Shown in pieces: positions 1-10,140 of a stretch of 64,000 nucleotides of DNA. The position numbers were made by a program, and so were the translations under genes. This stretch comes from Jilunia laotingensis (GTDB taxonomy: Bacteria; Bacteroidota; Bacteroidia; Bacteroidales; Bacteroidaceae), in contig NZ_JACRTF010000001.1 in assembly GCF_014385165.1 (NCBI RefSeq), positions 4,092,001 to 4,156,000 of the forward strand. The letters are read 5' to 3'. Position 1 is the stretch's first letter; every line of letters begins with the position of its first letter. The notes under the pieces are model-generated. The model did no database searches and was not told where the DNA came from. It worked only from the letters and a program-made list of their open reading frames with translations.

Positions 1-2265
1 TTGGCAAAACAGCCGGGAGTCGATTATGCAGGACCCGATTTCGCGTACTTTATTGAAAAAAGCACTACATCTTCTCAATGGCCTTTGGAGAACACAGAGG
101 GAAGCGGTATCTTTGCCGAAGACGCTTGGACGATAAGCAAAGGATCACCGGATATAAAGATTGCAGTATTGGATGATGGCGTGGAACTCACTCATAGAGA
201 CCTTCATGCCAATCTTCTACCGGGCTTCGATGCGGTAACAGACAATGTACCAGGTGACAATGGTTCTCCGAAATTCGGTGACAAACACGGAACCAATTGC
301 AGTGGAATTATTGCCGCATTGGATAATAACCAAGGGATTACAGGAGTGGCACCGCATTGCAAAATTATACCGATACGCATTTGCTATGACAGATATTCCA
401 ATATATCTTCCACCGTGGTATATGATAAATGGATTGTTGAAGCCTTGAAATACGCCCAAAGAGCGGGTGCCGACATTATTAACTGCTCATGGGGAAATAA
501 TGAGCAACATGACATAGAATTGACAAATAAAATCAACGAGCTAGCCACCCAAGGCCGTAGAGGACTGGGGTGCATCATCGTAGCCGCCTCCGGGAATTTT
601 AATTCCTCCACTTTGGAATACCCGGCTTCCCTGCCCAATGTGATCACCGTGGGAGCCTCAAAGTCAAACGGGGCACGGTGGGAGGATTCAAACTACGGAA
701 GTGGCCTGGATCTTGTAGCACCGGGAACACATATCCTCACCACGACGCAAAATGGTGATTATGAGTATGTTACGGGGACATCCGCTTCCGCTCCCCATGT
801 GGCCGGTGTAGCCGCGCTGATGCTCTCTGTCAACCCCAGCCTGACACGAACCCAACTAAAGGAAATATTATGCAAGACCTGCCAAAAAACGAGCCGGCAT
901 ACTTTCTCCACCAACGCAACTTACGGAAGATGGAGCGACCAAGTGGGATACGGCATAGTGGACGCATACGATGCGCTGAGAATGATACAATTCCAAAAAT
1001 CAACACTCGTCCAAGAAGATGCTTTTACCTATACGATCAATAACTTGCCACGCAAGGCAAAAGTCGTATGGAGTTCTTCTTCGTCCGACTTCACACTGGC
1101 CAACCCGGTGGATTCGGTAGCGAAAATACTGACCAGGGATTGCGGGAAATCCACCACACTGACGGCCAAAGTTTACTATGACAATGCCCTAATCAAGCAA
1201 TTCACCAAAAACATATCTTCCGTGCTGACCATAGAAGGCAGCAACCACATCTCCTGCTGCGGACAGAAAGCCAAACGAATCGGATACCTGCCCTATGGAG
1301 CCACTCTTAGTTGGAACGTCTCGGACAATGTGGACATCGACTCCCAAAAAGGGGATTCCATCCGGGTCAGCATGGTAGAAGGGACATCCTCCGGATATTG
1401 GATCGAAGCAGTGGTGCGTGCCAACGGTAAGACATATACAAAAAGAGAAAACCTGGTTCTCCGGAAAAAGGAAGGTGTAGACATGGACTTCCTGTCGGAC
1501 ACCCGAGGCCCGGGAGGAAGCAAGAGGTTCGCCATCTATGCAGATCCGATAGACAACAACGGCCGAAGCATGAGGGATATCCCCGAAGAGACAATCGTAC
1601 GCTGGTGGTGCCGACGGTCTCCGAACTCAGGCACGGATGCGGATGCAACCCTCGACTCGGAAGACCAAATAACCAGCTCAATGCTGGTCAAGCCCGCATG
1701 TATGAGAGCATCGACACTGCCCGACACCGTACAGTTCCACCCGATTACCTTCTCGTCCTATCCGCCCATAGACCCTTTCCTTCCGGTAACGCCCCCGATA
1801 ATCCCTCTGGTCCCCAATATAGATGCTACGGACATTAATTTCCCGCACAGGCTGAAAGTGACGCTCCCCGACCAGGATTACGAGGGAATAGTGACCTGTT
1901 GGGTCTACAGTCATTGCGCCAAGGCCACATTGCTAAGCTACCTCGTCAACAAAGACGGAATATCGGTCTATACGGAAAAAACGTCCCCTACCATTTATTC
2001 CGCCCCCACTTACAGGGTGACATCCTCCAGCCCGGCAGGCGACCATATAGCCGTACGCAGGATGGAAACGGAAGAAAACGACACTTCCTTGCACGAAGTG
2101 AAACTTCTGCTGTATAATGACTTTGGATTGGTTCGCACGGTTAACGGGACTTCGGAGGAAGAACTCCTGCAAATGAATGTAGCCGACCTGCCCAACGGAA
2201 CGTATTACTTGAATGTACATACCGGAAACAGCGTAATCAAACAGGTGATTCGAATCAAGCATTAA
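1..2265 (+). CDS. S8 family (subtilisin-like) serine peptidase, 5' end cut off
   Basis: The gene is open from the first base, so its start, signal peptide and probably most of the propeptide lie upstream of the window. The visible 754 residues begin with a propeptide-like end, followed by an S8 catalytic domain (about residues 35-330). The triad is clear: Asp58 in IAVLDDGV, His96 in GDKHGTNCSG and Ser261 in GTSASAPHVAG, with the oxyanion Asn199 in AASGN. Residues 330-754 have no recognised catalytic motif. They look like beta-sandwich domains and end in a short segment (GTYYLNVHTGN, then VIKQVIRIKH) that resembles the C-terminal sorting-like tails of Bacteroidota surface proteins. It is most likely an exported or surface protease degrading proteins outside the cell. 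It is not closely similar to the three S8 peptidases at 20.8-27.6 kb: there is no large insertion between Asn and Ser. It ends in a terminator shared with the convergent cyd genes. Confidence 0.9.
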   Translation: MAKQPGVDYAGPDFAYFIEKSTTSSQWPLENTEGSGIFAEDAWTISKGSPDIKIAVLDDGVELTHRDLHANLLPGFDAVTDNVPGDNGSPKFGDKHGTNCSGIIAALDNNQGITGVAPHCKIIPIRICYDRYSNISSTVVYDKWIVEALKYAQRAGADIINCSWGNNEQHDIELTNKINELATQGRRGLGCIIVAASGNFNSSTLEYPASLPNVITVGASKSNGARWEDSNYGSGLDLVAPGTHILTTTQNGDYEYVTGTSASAPHVAGVAALMLSVNPSLTRTQLKEILCKTCQKTSRHTFSTNATYGRWSDQVGYGIVDAYDALRMIQFQKSTLVQEDAFTYTINNLPRKAKVVWSSSSSDFTLANPVDSVAKILTRDCGKSTTLTAKVYYDNALIKQFTKNISSVLTIEGSNHISCCGQKAKRIGYLPYGATLSWNVSDNVDIDSQKGDSIRVSMVEGTSSGYWIEAVVRANGKTYTKRENLVLRKKEGVDMDFLSDTRGPGGSKRFAIYADPIDNNGRSMRDIPEETIVRWWCRRSPNSGTDADATLDSEDQITSSMLVKPACMRASTLPDTVQFHPITFSSYPPIDPFLPVTPPIIPLVPNIDATDINFPHRLKVTLPDQDYEGIVTCWVYSHCAKATLLSYLVNKDGISVYTEKTSPTIYSAPTYRVTSSSPAGDHIAVRRMETEENDTSLHEVKLLLYNDFGLVRTVNGTSEEELLQMNVADLPNGTYYLNVHTGNSVIKQVIRIKH

Positions 2266-2295
2266 AATCCCCACAGAACCGTTCAACCATACATA

Positions 2296-2340
2296 AAAAG
2301 AAAGGATAAGCGACTTTTATGTTCACTTATCCTTTCTTTT
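2296..2340. terminator. Bidirectional intrinsic terminator between S8 peptidase and cydB
   Basis: Two 15-base arms (2296-2310 and 2326-2340) are perfectly complementary. The arm ends are A-rich on the left and T-rich on the right, so the hairpin is followed by a T run on both strands. It lies between two convergent genes and can stop transcription from both. Confidence 0.8.
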
Positions 2341-2372
2341 ACTATCCAAATGAAAGGGCTGATCCCCTGCAA

Positions 2373-3539
2373 TCAATAAGAATGCCCGCCTTCGTCCATC
2401 TCCTCTGCATCGATCTTCTTATTGTCGATACTGCGCCATGCATAGAAGATATAAGCAATCACAAAAGGTACAAGAATAGATACGTAGGCCATTGTCTTCA
2501 AAGTGAACTGGCTGGAACAACTATTACTTAGAGTCAACGAACTCTGTATATCTGTGAACGAGGGATAATAAGCCGTGTTATTATAGCCCGCAACAAGCAA
2601 TAACGCCAATACGGTCAGTATAGTTCCGATACCTGCAAACCAGATACCCTTGTCGAAAGTCTTTTTAAAAATCGTCCGAAGAATACCGAACAAAACCAAT
2701 ACAACACCTATTAAGAAGATAACCAATACCACCGGCATCTCGATAAAGTTAGTGAAATACTTGTACGGCTCCAAAAACACTTCCTTTGTAACAGGATTGA
2801 CAGCATAGCCGGCAGCCAGCAGAGTACGAACCACAAACGACAAAAAGAAAACCAAAAACAAGGCTGTATTGGCAATCAACGAACGGCGGCATTTGGCAAC
2901 CAGTTCTCTATCGGCAATATTATTGATAAAATAAAGTGCCCCTAAAATGCGTGCAAGGAAAAAGACTGCAAGGCCGAGAATGACATTCCACGGATTAAGC
3001 AATGCATCCAGCCCGTGCCAACCGTTTCCCCACTGACTGATAACCGGCATTATCGGATTACCCATGTTCGCTTTATTGATATAAAAATCGGAGCCGGTAA
3101 AGAAAGTAGCTACCGCACCGCCCAGCAACAAAGGTCCCACGACTCCGTTAATCACCAGAAAAGTCTGATAGGTTTTCTTACCTAATAAGTTTCCGGCTTT
3201 ACTCTGGAATTCATAACTCACCGCCTGCAACACGAAGCTAAACAGAATGATCATCCATAACCAGTATGCACCACCGAAACTCGTACTGTAAAACAGCGGG
3301 AAGGAAGCAAAAAAAGCGCCACCGAAAGTCACCAATGTCGTAAACGTAAATTCCCATTTACGCCCTGTCGAATTGACCATCATTTTACGATGCTCTTCTG
3401 TCTTCCCCAGACAGAAAAGCAGAGAATTACCACCTTGCACGAATAGCAAGAATACTAGTATAGCGCCCAGCAAAGAGACTACCAGCCACCAATAATGTTG
3501 AAGAAATATATATGTACTCATAATTGTAATGATTAGCAA
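2373..3539 (-). CDS. cydB: Cytochrome bd ubiquinol oxidase subunit II
   Basis: This is a 388-residue hydrophobic protein with about nine membrane segments, the usual length for CydB. It starts 8 bases after the cydA stop, so the two are translated from one message. In cytochrome bd the CydB subunit pairs with heme-bearing CydA and supports oxygen reduction at the inner membrane with quinol as donor. In Bacteroides this oxidase allows use of, and protection from, nanomolar oxygen (known for B. fragilis). The C-terminus is charged and histidine-containing (DEGGHSY). Family assignment rests on the position after cydA and the overall membrane pattern. Confidence 0.95.
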   Translation of the reverse strand: MLIITIMSTYIFLQHYWWLVVSLLGAILVFLLFVQGGNSLLFCLGKTEEHRKMMVNSTGRKWEFTFTTLVTFGGAFFASFPLFYSTSFGGAYWLWMIILFSFVLQAVSYEFQSKAGNLLGKKTYQTFLVINGVVGPLLLGGAVATFFTGSDFYINKANMGNPIMPVISQWGNGWHGLDALLNPWNVILGLAVFFLARILGALYFINNIADRELVAKCRRSLIANTALFLVFFLSFVVRTLLAAGYAVNPVTKEVFLEPYKYFTNFIEMPVVLVIFLIGVVLVLFGILRTIFKKTFDKGIWFAGIGTILTVLALLLVAGYNNTAYYPSFTDIQSSLTLSNSCSSQFTLKTMAYVSILVPFVIAYIFYAWRSIDNKKIDAEEMDEGGHSY

Positions 3540-3547
3540 GTTTATGA

Positions 3548-5104
3548 TTATTGATGTTCTATTTTCGGGCCTTTCTTTATCTCACGCAACATGATACCGA
3601 TCTCAGCAATCAACATGATGGTAAAGAGTACCAGGAAAATAAAGAAAGTTGCTTGTACGGACCCTACATCTAATTTCGATATCGCAGCAGTGGTGGGAAG
3701 CAAATCGCGAATGGCCCAAGGCTGACGGCCGCATTCGGCAACCACCCATCCCGCTTGACCGGCAATATACCCCAATGGAATTGTCCAAAGAGCAACATAT
3801 TGCATCCAACGCATTTTGGTAAGATCTTTCTTATATACAAAGAACAGGACAACCATAAAGAATAGTATAAAGTATCCGCCCAACATCACCATTATGCGGA
3901 ATGCATAAAAGTTCAACGGAACATTAGGAACCAGTTCGTTCACATCTTTAATATATCCATAACCGAAATAAGGCACGTTCTCTTTCAAAACAGACAATGC
4001 GACCTGCGCATCGGCTTCATTGCCCACGGACTTCGCAGCTTTGTAAGCATCGAGTGCTGCAATGGCCGACCGTCCACGTTCTATCTTTTCGGCAGCGGAA
4101 AGAGCAACTGTGCCGTCCGGCTGAACATATCCACCTTCAATAATATTGTTAATACCGGGCACGAATGCATTCATCTCCCGTTGAGCCAACAGTGAAAGAA
4201 GTTTGGGAACCTCGATTCGGAAAAGGAAAGGCTGCACCCCATCATCAAAAGTTTTCTTTTCAGGATTCAACATGCCGACGGCTACCAATCCGGCACCTTC
4301 CTGCCCTTCGTAATAACCTTCCACAGCCGCCAATTTCATCGGTTGCGTTTGTGCAATCTGATAACCGGAACCATCTCCCGTCCACAAAGCAAGCAGAGAA
4401 GCTACCAAACCGAAGATTGCCCCGATCTTGATGCTTGCCAAAGCAAACTTCGTGTCGCGTTTCTTCAGCAAGAACCAGCAGCTTACACCTACCACAAAGA
4501 TTCCACCGAGTACCCATCCGCTCAGCACCGTATGGAAGAATTTATTAACAGCCACCGGTGACAATGCGACCGCCCAAAAATCGACCATCTCATTACGAAC
4601 TGTATCGGGATTGAACTCCATTCCTACCGGATGTTGCATCCAGGCATTAGCCACAAGAATCCACCAAGCGGAAATCGTTGCTCCAAGTCCCGTCAACCAG
4701 GTTGATGCCAAATGGAAACGTTTACTCACCTTCTCCCAGCCGAAGAACATGACGGCAATAAAAGTCGCCTCCATGAAAAAGGCAAGAATACCCTCTATAG
4801 CAAGCGGGGCACCAAAAATGTCGCCCACAAACCAAGAGTAATTACTCCAGTTGGTTCCAAACTCGAATTCAAGAATCAGTCCGGTAGCTACACCGACCGC
4901 GAAATTAATGCCGAAAAGCTTCATCCAAAACTTAGCGGTACGCTTCCAGAACTCATTACCAGTCTTGTAATACAGTGTTTCCATGATCCCCATCACAACA
5001 GCTAACCCGAGGGTAAGCGGAACAAAAATCCAATGGTACATGGCTGTCATTGCGAATTGGGCTCTTGACCAATCAATCAATGAGGTGTCGATACTTTCAA
5101 TCAT
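3548..5104 (-). CDS. cydA: Cytochrome bd ubiquinol oxidase subunit I
   Basis: This is the catalytic heme subunit, 518 residues. His24 in the first helix (MTAMYHWIFVPLTLG) matches the heme b595 ligand region of the family. GYQIAQTQPMK, then EGYYEGQ, begins the quinol-binding Q loop, and GRQPWAIRDLLPT is the strongly conserved motif after it. The Q loop is of ordinary Bacteroidota length, followed by an Ala-rich helical insert (about residues 300-370). It reduces O2 to water with electrons from menaquinol. It is the middle gene of DUF4492-cydA-cydB. The chosen ATG gives the usual short N-terminus before the first helix. Confidence 0.96.
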   Translation of the reverse strand: MIESIDTSLIDWSRAQFAMTAMYHWIFVPLTLGLAVVMGIMETLYYKTGNEFWKRTAKFWMKLFGINFAVGVATGLILEFEFGTNWSNYSWFVGDIFGAPLAIEGILAFFMEATFIAVMFFGWEKVSKRFHLASTWLTGLGATISAWWILVANAWMQHPVGMEFNPDTVRNEMVDFWAVALSPVAVNKFFHTVLSGWVLGGIFVVGVSCWFLLKKRDTKFALASIKIGAIFGLVASLLALWTGDGSGYQIAQTQPMKLAAVEGYYEGQEGAGLVAVGMLNPEKKTFDDGVQPFLFRIEVPKLLSLLAQREMNAFVPGINNIIEGGYVQPDGTVALSAAEKIERGRSAIAALDAYKAAKSVGNEADAQVALSVLKENVPYFGYGYIKDVNELVPNVPLNFYAFRIMVMLGGYFILFFMVVLFFVYKKDLTKMRWMQYVALWTIPLGYIAGQAGWVVAECGRQPWAIRDLLPTTAAISKLDVGSVQATFFIFLVLFTIMLIAEIGIMLREIKKGPKIEHQ

Positions 5105-5147
5105 AATTTATAAGTGGTTAGTAGTTAGTTATAAGTGAAATGATTTT

Positions 5148-5366
5148 TTAGGGGCTTGCTCTGTGAATCAGTTCCTTGCCTACATAATCGCTTTTATCCT
5201 TATCCGTAGGCAGATTACCTAAAAAGTTCGGAAAGAAAAACAGTTTGAGGATGAAAAACATGATAAACAACTTCACAAGTATTATAAGCCAAAGAGTTCG
5301 TCCCAGCGTCATGCTGCGAAAACCTTCCAGATAGAAGTTCCAAATGTTCAGAAGTGTATTCTTCAT
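5148..5366 (-). CDS. DUF4492 family small membrane protein linked to cytochrome bd
   Basis: This is a 72-residue protein starting MKNTLLNIWNFYLEGF, with a single strong membrane helix (about residues 20-42). A longer reading frame extends upstream to 5459, but the ATG at 5366 gives the conserved family start, and a candidate -7 promoter box (5430-5437) lies inside the longer frame. DUF4492 genes commonly sit immediately before cydAB in Bacteroidota and Campylobacterota. By position and size it may be a small accessory subunit of the oxidase, comparable to the CydX idea in Proteobacteria; that function is inference. Confidence 0.8.
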   Translation of the reverse strand: MKNTLLNIWNFYLEGFRSMTLGRTLWLIILVKLFIMFFILKLFFFPNFLGNLPTDKDKSDYVGKELIHRASP

Positions 5367-5429
5367 ATACAATGCACGTAGAAAGATGATAACTGTCGCT
5401 AATTTACAGTTTATATAAAGAATAACAAA

Positions 5430-5437
5430 CAAAAGTA
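5430..5437 (-). promoter_or_regulatory. Possible -7 box of the DUF4492-cydAB operon
   Basis: On the minus strand this reads TACTTTTG, a full match to the Bacteroides -7 consensus TAnnTTTG. It lies about 64 bases before the DUF4492 ATG. No TTTG is present at 19-21 bases upstream, so the -33 half is missing and confidence is limited. Confidence 0.4.
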
Positions 5438-5462
5438 AGAAAAAGTTGACTCCTATCACTAA

Positions 5463-7760
5463 TTATTCACTTTTGATACTGTTCACCGGATTCTCGTTGA
5501 TAATATACCAAGTGCGTATCATTACGCTAACCACAATTACAAACAATACACCTACAGCGATACCTGCATAGACCCACAGACTGAATGGCATTTGTTCGAC
5601 AAATTGCTCCAGCCATTTCTGCCCGATATACCATGAAGCAGACGTACCTAACAGAACAGCGGGAAAAGCTGTCAACATAATATTTCGTGACAACAACCAG
5701 AATATGGAAAATGCATCCGCACCGTTTACTTTCCGAATGGCAATCTCTTTGCTACGCTGACGCATTTCATCGTTGACATACCCTACCAGTCCGATCAACC
5801 CGATCAAAAAGATAGAGACGAAAGCTAATATTACTACATCACGAAAACGGTGAACCGAATCATATTGCATATCCAGTCCCTTTTGTAATGAGGTGAAAAC
5901 AACATCTTTTGTCGGGAACATCTCTTTCATCGTCTTGTTCAATGTTCTCAGATTCTCATCATAAGGAGGCTTTAACCGAAGTGTCCAAGGTCCCCATCCG
6001 GGTAAAGCCACCAATACTACCGGATCTTGAGGAAAATAAGCACTCCTTACCGGGTAATCTTTCATCACTCCTGTGATAGTCGCCTCTCCTAAGAAATAAG
6101 ATAAGTTCTGTCCTATCGGACTATTACCTTGGTTCATTTGTCGAACAAATTCTTCATTAACCAGCGCTTCTCCCTCCCGAGAGAAATTCCTTCCCTCAAG
6201 AATGTGAATCCCCATCAACGGGACAAAACGAGCATCAGACCATCCTAAACATACACTGAGATTCTTACCGTTGCCAAGAGTTATGTTTTCCCCTCCGCTA
6301 TATCCGGAAATGATGGAACTGCCATTGGCATAACCCTCTATCATCGGTAAGTTGCGAAATAAAGCATCCGCATCGGGAAATTGATTGAACACAGAAACTA
6401 TGCCACGCGGATTGTAACCTAAATCACGGTTCACAATATAATGATACTGCACCAATACAACTATCATCAATCCCATAATGAAAGGCATTCCTAAAAACTG
6501 AATAAATAATAGGAAACGTTTCCATAAACCTCTGGACTCAGAGTAACGGCGAAACACCTGAGTAACGGGAATAGAAGCAAAAAAGCTTCCCGGCAAACAA
6601 GCAACCACCAGAAACACACTCAAGATCACCAATCCGGGTACCCACATCACCTCCCAAGAGAACAAAGAAGACAAAGAAGCCTCAGCTATATATTCCACTT
6701 CATCCTTGAAATTCAGCATCAATAGGGTTATGATCAATAAAACAACAAGAATAAGCATGCCTGTTTCACAAAGAAACATCATAAATATATCTTTTCCAGA
6801 AGCCCCACTACATTTATGCACTCCTACCGCTTTCGACCGTTTGTGAAGTGATGATATCGAAATAAGTACATAATTCATGGCCGCTATCAATAGAATGGAA
6901 AATCCAAGGATAGAAAGAATGCTTACCATACGGTGAACTTCTGAACGATCGGCATGATATCCTCGAACAGCCTTAAATGTATGCAGTTCTTTATGTTCTC
7001 CTCCTTCTTGTGGAATGTACTTCTTCAACATATCCCCTATACGTGCCTGCACATTTTCGACATTTGCCTCCTGACGAAAACGGACCAAGGTATGATAACT
7101 GATATCATATCCCCACCCGGCACGATTCACTCCCAACATCTTACAAAAAGTAGGAAGGGTATAAATCACATCATAATGCAGTTCCGAATTTTCGGGGATA
7201 TCTTCATAGATTCCCCGGATCGTAAACGGATAATAACCATTATCGAACTTCTTCAACATCACCGTTTTGCCAACAACTGATAGATCTCCGCTTATCCACC
7301 GTGCAAACGAACGTGAGACAAATGCGACATCTACATCCTTTAATGCAGCTTCATCACCTTCCAAAAGGGGAATACCCGTTGTCGAAAAGAATTGTTCGTC
7401 ACAAAACATACTCATCATCTTATCTGCCTTCCGATCTTCATAGATATAAGTCCTTTCCTCTGGTATACTCATCATCGTAGCACTTTCCACTTCCGGAAAA
7501 TTTTCTTTCAGTGCTGCTGCCATCGAGCCGTAATTGTAAAGGGACGGTTCGCCCCATCCTCCACCTTTTTCTCCACTTTGACGCTGGAGATAAAAGAGAC
7601 GGTCGATATCAGGATAACAATTATCATAACTTAAATCAAAGGCAACCCTTGCTAAAAGCAGAATGCCAATGAATCCACCTAAGGTAAGTGAAATAATCTT
7701 GATAACGTTCGATTCTTTTCCTCGGATAATCGCTTGTAAGGCATAATAAAGATGTCTCAT
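5463..7760 (-). CDS. ABC exporter permease, MacB/FtsX type (second in operon)
   Basis: This is a 765-residue inner-membrane permease with two FtsX units. Its order is an N-terminal helix, a large MacB-like periplasmic domain, three helices near residues 285-400, a second helix plus periplasmic domain, and three final helices. It has the Bacteroidota signature RSKEIAIRKVNGA near residue 675 and ends ENPVNSIKSE, as does its upstream paralogue. Proteins of this family couple ATP hydrolysis to mechanical movement in the periplasm and export peptides, lipoproteins or drugs. It lies 20 bases after the other permease and belongs to the ATPase-permease-permease operon. No periplasmic adaptor or TolC-like gene is in the window, so the substrate and outer-membrane route are unknown. 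Confidence 0.88.
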   Translation of the reverse strand: MRHLYYALQAIIRGKESNVIKIISLTLGGFIGILLLARVAFDLSYDNCYPDIDRLFYLQRQSGEKGGGWGEPSLYNYGSMAAALKENFPEVESATMMSIPEERTYIYEDRKADKMMSMFCDEQFFSTTGIPLLEGDEAALKDVDVAFVSRSFARWISGDLSVVGKTVMLKKFDNGYYPFTIRGIYEDIPENSELHYDVIYTLPTFCKMLGVNRAGWGYDISYHTLVRFRQEANVENVQARIGDMLKKYIPQEGGEHKELHTFKAVRGYHADRSEVHRMVSILSILGFSILLIAAMNYVLISISSLHKRSKAVGVHKCSGASGKDIFMMFLCETGMLILVVLLIITLLMLNFKDEVEYIAEASLSSLFSWEVMWVPGLVILSVFLVVACLPGSFFASIPVTQVFRRYSESRGLWKRFLLFIQFLGMPFIMGLMIVVLVQYHYIVNRDLGYNPRGIVSVFNQFPDADALFRNLPMIEGYANGSSIISGYSGGENITLGNGKNLSVCLGWSDARFVPLMGIHILEGRNFSREGEALVNEEFVRQMNQGNSPIGQNLSYFLGEATITGVMKDYPVRSAYFPQDPVVLVALPGWGPWTLRLKPPYDENLRTLNKTMKEMFPTKDVVFTSLQKGLDMQYDSVHRFRDVVILAFVSIFLIGLIGLVGYVNDEMRQRSKEIAIRKVNGADAFSIFWLLSRNIMLTAFPAVLLGTSASWYIGQKWLEQFVEQMPFSLWVYAGIAVGVLFVIVVSVMIRTWYIINENPVNSIKSE

Positions 7761-7780
7761 TATACATAATTTTTAGTTCG

Positions 7781-10114
7781 TCACTCGCTTTTGATGCTCT
7801 TCACCGGATTTTCATTAGCTATTTTCCATGCTTTCAAGACAACGCAGATGATAATCAACAACTGTATCGCAAAAGCAGATCCTATAAATAAGAACGGATT
7901 TATCTCAAACTGCTCTGCAAACTGGTCGAGCCATGCCTTCCCGGTGAAATATGCAACCACCGTACCAATCAGAATCGAGAATACGGAGACATAGAGTATA
8001 TCACGCGATACCAACCGGAGTACATGCGATGCCTCGGCACCATTCACTTTACGGATAGCAATCTCCTTGCTTCTCCGTCCGGTCTCGTCGTTTACATAAC
8101 CGATCAGTCCCATTATCACGATTATAAGTATGAAACAAGAAGTGATCCATACGGAATTGCGGAAACGGTAAACAGCCGCGTATCCCTGTTTCACCATTGC
8201 ATCCACGGATATGAAACGAAGAGCCACGGTGGGGAAAGTTCGTTCCACAAACTCGTTCAGCCGCTTCAGATTCTCATCATACGGCTCTTTTAACCGGACA
8301 TCGAACGTATGGTTCGCATTATTATCGGCTATTAAAGCAATAGGTGACTGGTTGGAGTAAAAGCTCTCGTTACGAATGTTCCGGAATACACCGACAATGC
8401 TTCCATCCATTCCAGAACCACTACTCATATTATTCAGTTTCTTTCCTACGGCACCATCCGTCCATTTCATCAAGCGCACCAATTCTTCGTTTACCAACAA
8501 ATCACCCTGATTCTTCATAGTTGAACCTTCTAAAATCTTTATGCCCATCACATCCGGATAATTATAATGGCAATAATTATGGTTAAGCGTGGCAATCCGC
8601 TTTCCGTCATTAGACATGAGACCGCACGTCCAGTACTGTCCAAGCACACTGTGTGTCGATACCGTCACTCCTTCAACCATCGGCTGACGACGGATTTCAT
8701 CCTTGATGTTCTCTACCATCTCTTGAGGTAACCAGCTTTCTGCCTCCACCAATCCAGGGATCCGGATACCCATATCCCTGCTCATCAGATGGTTGTATTG
8801 CAAAAGGGTGACCAACAATAGCCCTACTACAAAGGAGACTCCCATGAACTGCACAAAGAGTAAAGACCGCTTCCAACCCTTCTTGCCATCGGTATAACGG
8901 CGGAATACTTGAGTGACGGGAATCCTCGAAAATAGTCTCCCCGGAATTCCACCAGCCAAAACAAACAATATCACGATAGTAAGCAATGGCACCCATAAAG
9001 TTCGCCAAGTAAAGAGCGATGATAAACTCACGGATAGCAGTTCCTCGACCATGCCGCGTGCATTAATAATCAGCAATATCGATACCAATATGGAAATCAG
9101 TAAAAGAATACCGGTTTCTGCCATAAACATGCCGAAGATATTCCTTGCACTGGCTCCGCTGCATTTGTGTACCCCTACCCCTTTTGCTCTACGGCTCAAG
9201 GTAGCAATCGAGATAAGCATGTAGTTCATGATGGCTACAAAGAAGATGGAAAAGCCAAGGAAACCATAAATGACCAGACGTTTCTGTGCATCGGGCGATT
9301 CCGTATACCGATCCCTAAGTGGAATTACACTGAATTCTATTTTCCAGTTGTCGAACTGTGCCGGAGTATACTTCTCGATCACTCGCTGTACATTAGCGTT
9401 CACTTTATCCACATCATCCGCATTGCGCAATCGCAGAAAGGCCCAAAATATGTCGTTTCCTTTCCATCCCGATCCATTCAGATAACCACCGTCTTTGTGT
9501 ATGGAAGCTACAAAGTCGTGCTGAAGTATTGTATTATCGGGCATACCTTTATAAATACCCCGGATGATGTAATCGGTCTGTTTTCCGGCAGACAAATGTT
9601 TACCGATAGGATTCTCATCACCAAAGGTTTTATTTGCAAAACGGTCGGATACGAAAACACTCCCTTCCATAATTAAATCCTTGGGATTCCCTTTCAGTAC
9701 GGGAATACCGAACGTCTGAAAAAAGCAAGTGTCTACATATAAATAACGTACATCCGAAAGCAACTTGTCTTCATAAAAGATATCCGAGCCCACAAATGGG
9801 CATATGCAAGTGGCCGATTCCACCTCCCCGGGCATATCCTGTGCCAATGTAGCCGCAACTTTGTCGAATACCGTATAATCATAAGCTGTCCCATCATCCC
9901 CCATTGTCTCCCCGGTATTCTGGTTAGTAGTCAGACAACGTACCATTGCCAGCCGTTCCGACTCCGGATAACAGGATTCAAAGCTAAGCTCAAAAGCTAT
10001 TTGCGAGAATAACAGAATGCCAATGGTGAGTCCCAAAGAGAGAGAAATCACCCTGACTATATTCGAGCCCCATTCATGCAGCAATGTCTTGATACTATAA
10101 TAGATTTGTCTCAT
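7781..10114 (-). CDS. ABC exporter permease, MacB/FtsX type (first in operon)
   Basis: This is a 777-residue paralogue of the next permease with the same double FtsX layout: the MacB-like periplasmic domain follows the first helix, the first membrane cluster is near residues 290-405, RSKEIAIRKVNGAEAS comes near residue 690, and the end is NENPVKSIKSE. It probably forms the membrane heterodimer of the exporter with the 5463-7760 product, energised by the 10141-10818 ATPase. It begins 26 bases after the ATPase stop. The two permeases are clearly diverged and are not recent duplicates. The specific cargo cannot be read from sequence. Confidence 0.88.
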   Translation of the reverse strand: MRQIYYSIKTLLHEWGSNIVRVISLSLGLTIGILLFSQIAFELSFESCYPESERLAMVRCLTTNQNTGETMGDDGTAYDYTVFDKVAATLAQDMPGEVESATCICPFVGSDIFYEDKLLSDVRYLYVDTCFFQTFGIPVLKGNPKDLIMEGSVFVSDRFANKTFGDENPIGKHLSAGKQTDYIIRGIYKGMPDNTILQHDFVASIHKDGGYLNGSGWKGNDIFWAFLRLRNADDVDKVNANVQRVIEKYTPAQFDNWKIEFSVIPLRDRYTESPDAQKRLVIYGFLGFSIFFVAIMNYMLISIATLSRRAKGVGVHKCSGASARNIFGMFMAETGILLLISILVSILLIINARGMVEELLSVSLSSLFTWRTLWVPLLTIVILFVLAGGIPGRLFSRIPVTQVFRRYTDGKKGWKRSLLFVQFMGVSFVVGLLLVTLLQYNHLMSRDMGIRIPGLVEAESWLPQEMVENIKDEIRRQPMVEGVTVSTHSVLGQYWTCGLMSNDGKRIATLNHNYCHYNYPDVMGIKILEGSTMKNQGDLLVNEELVRLMKWTDGAVGKKLNNMSSGSGMDGSIVGVFRNIRNESFYSNQSPIALIADNNANHTFDVRLKEPYDENLKRLNEFVERTFPTVALRFISVDAMVKQGYAAVYRFRNSVWITSCFILIIVIMGLIGYVNDETGRRSKEIAIRKVNGAEASHVLRLVSRDILYVSVFSILIGTVVAYFTGKAWLDQFAEQFEINPFLFIGSAFAIQLLIIICVVLKAWKIANENPVKSIKSE

Positions 10115-10140
10115 AACATTAAATTATTTTGAGTGAAAAA

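Noticed and set aside
4428..4841. 137-residue plus-strand frame opposite cydA
   Set aside because: It is the shadow of the strongly conserved cydA coding sequence.
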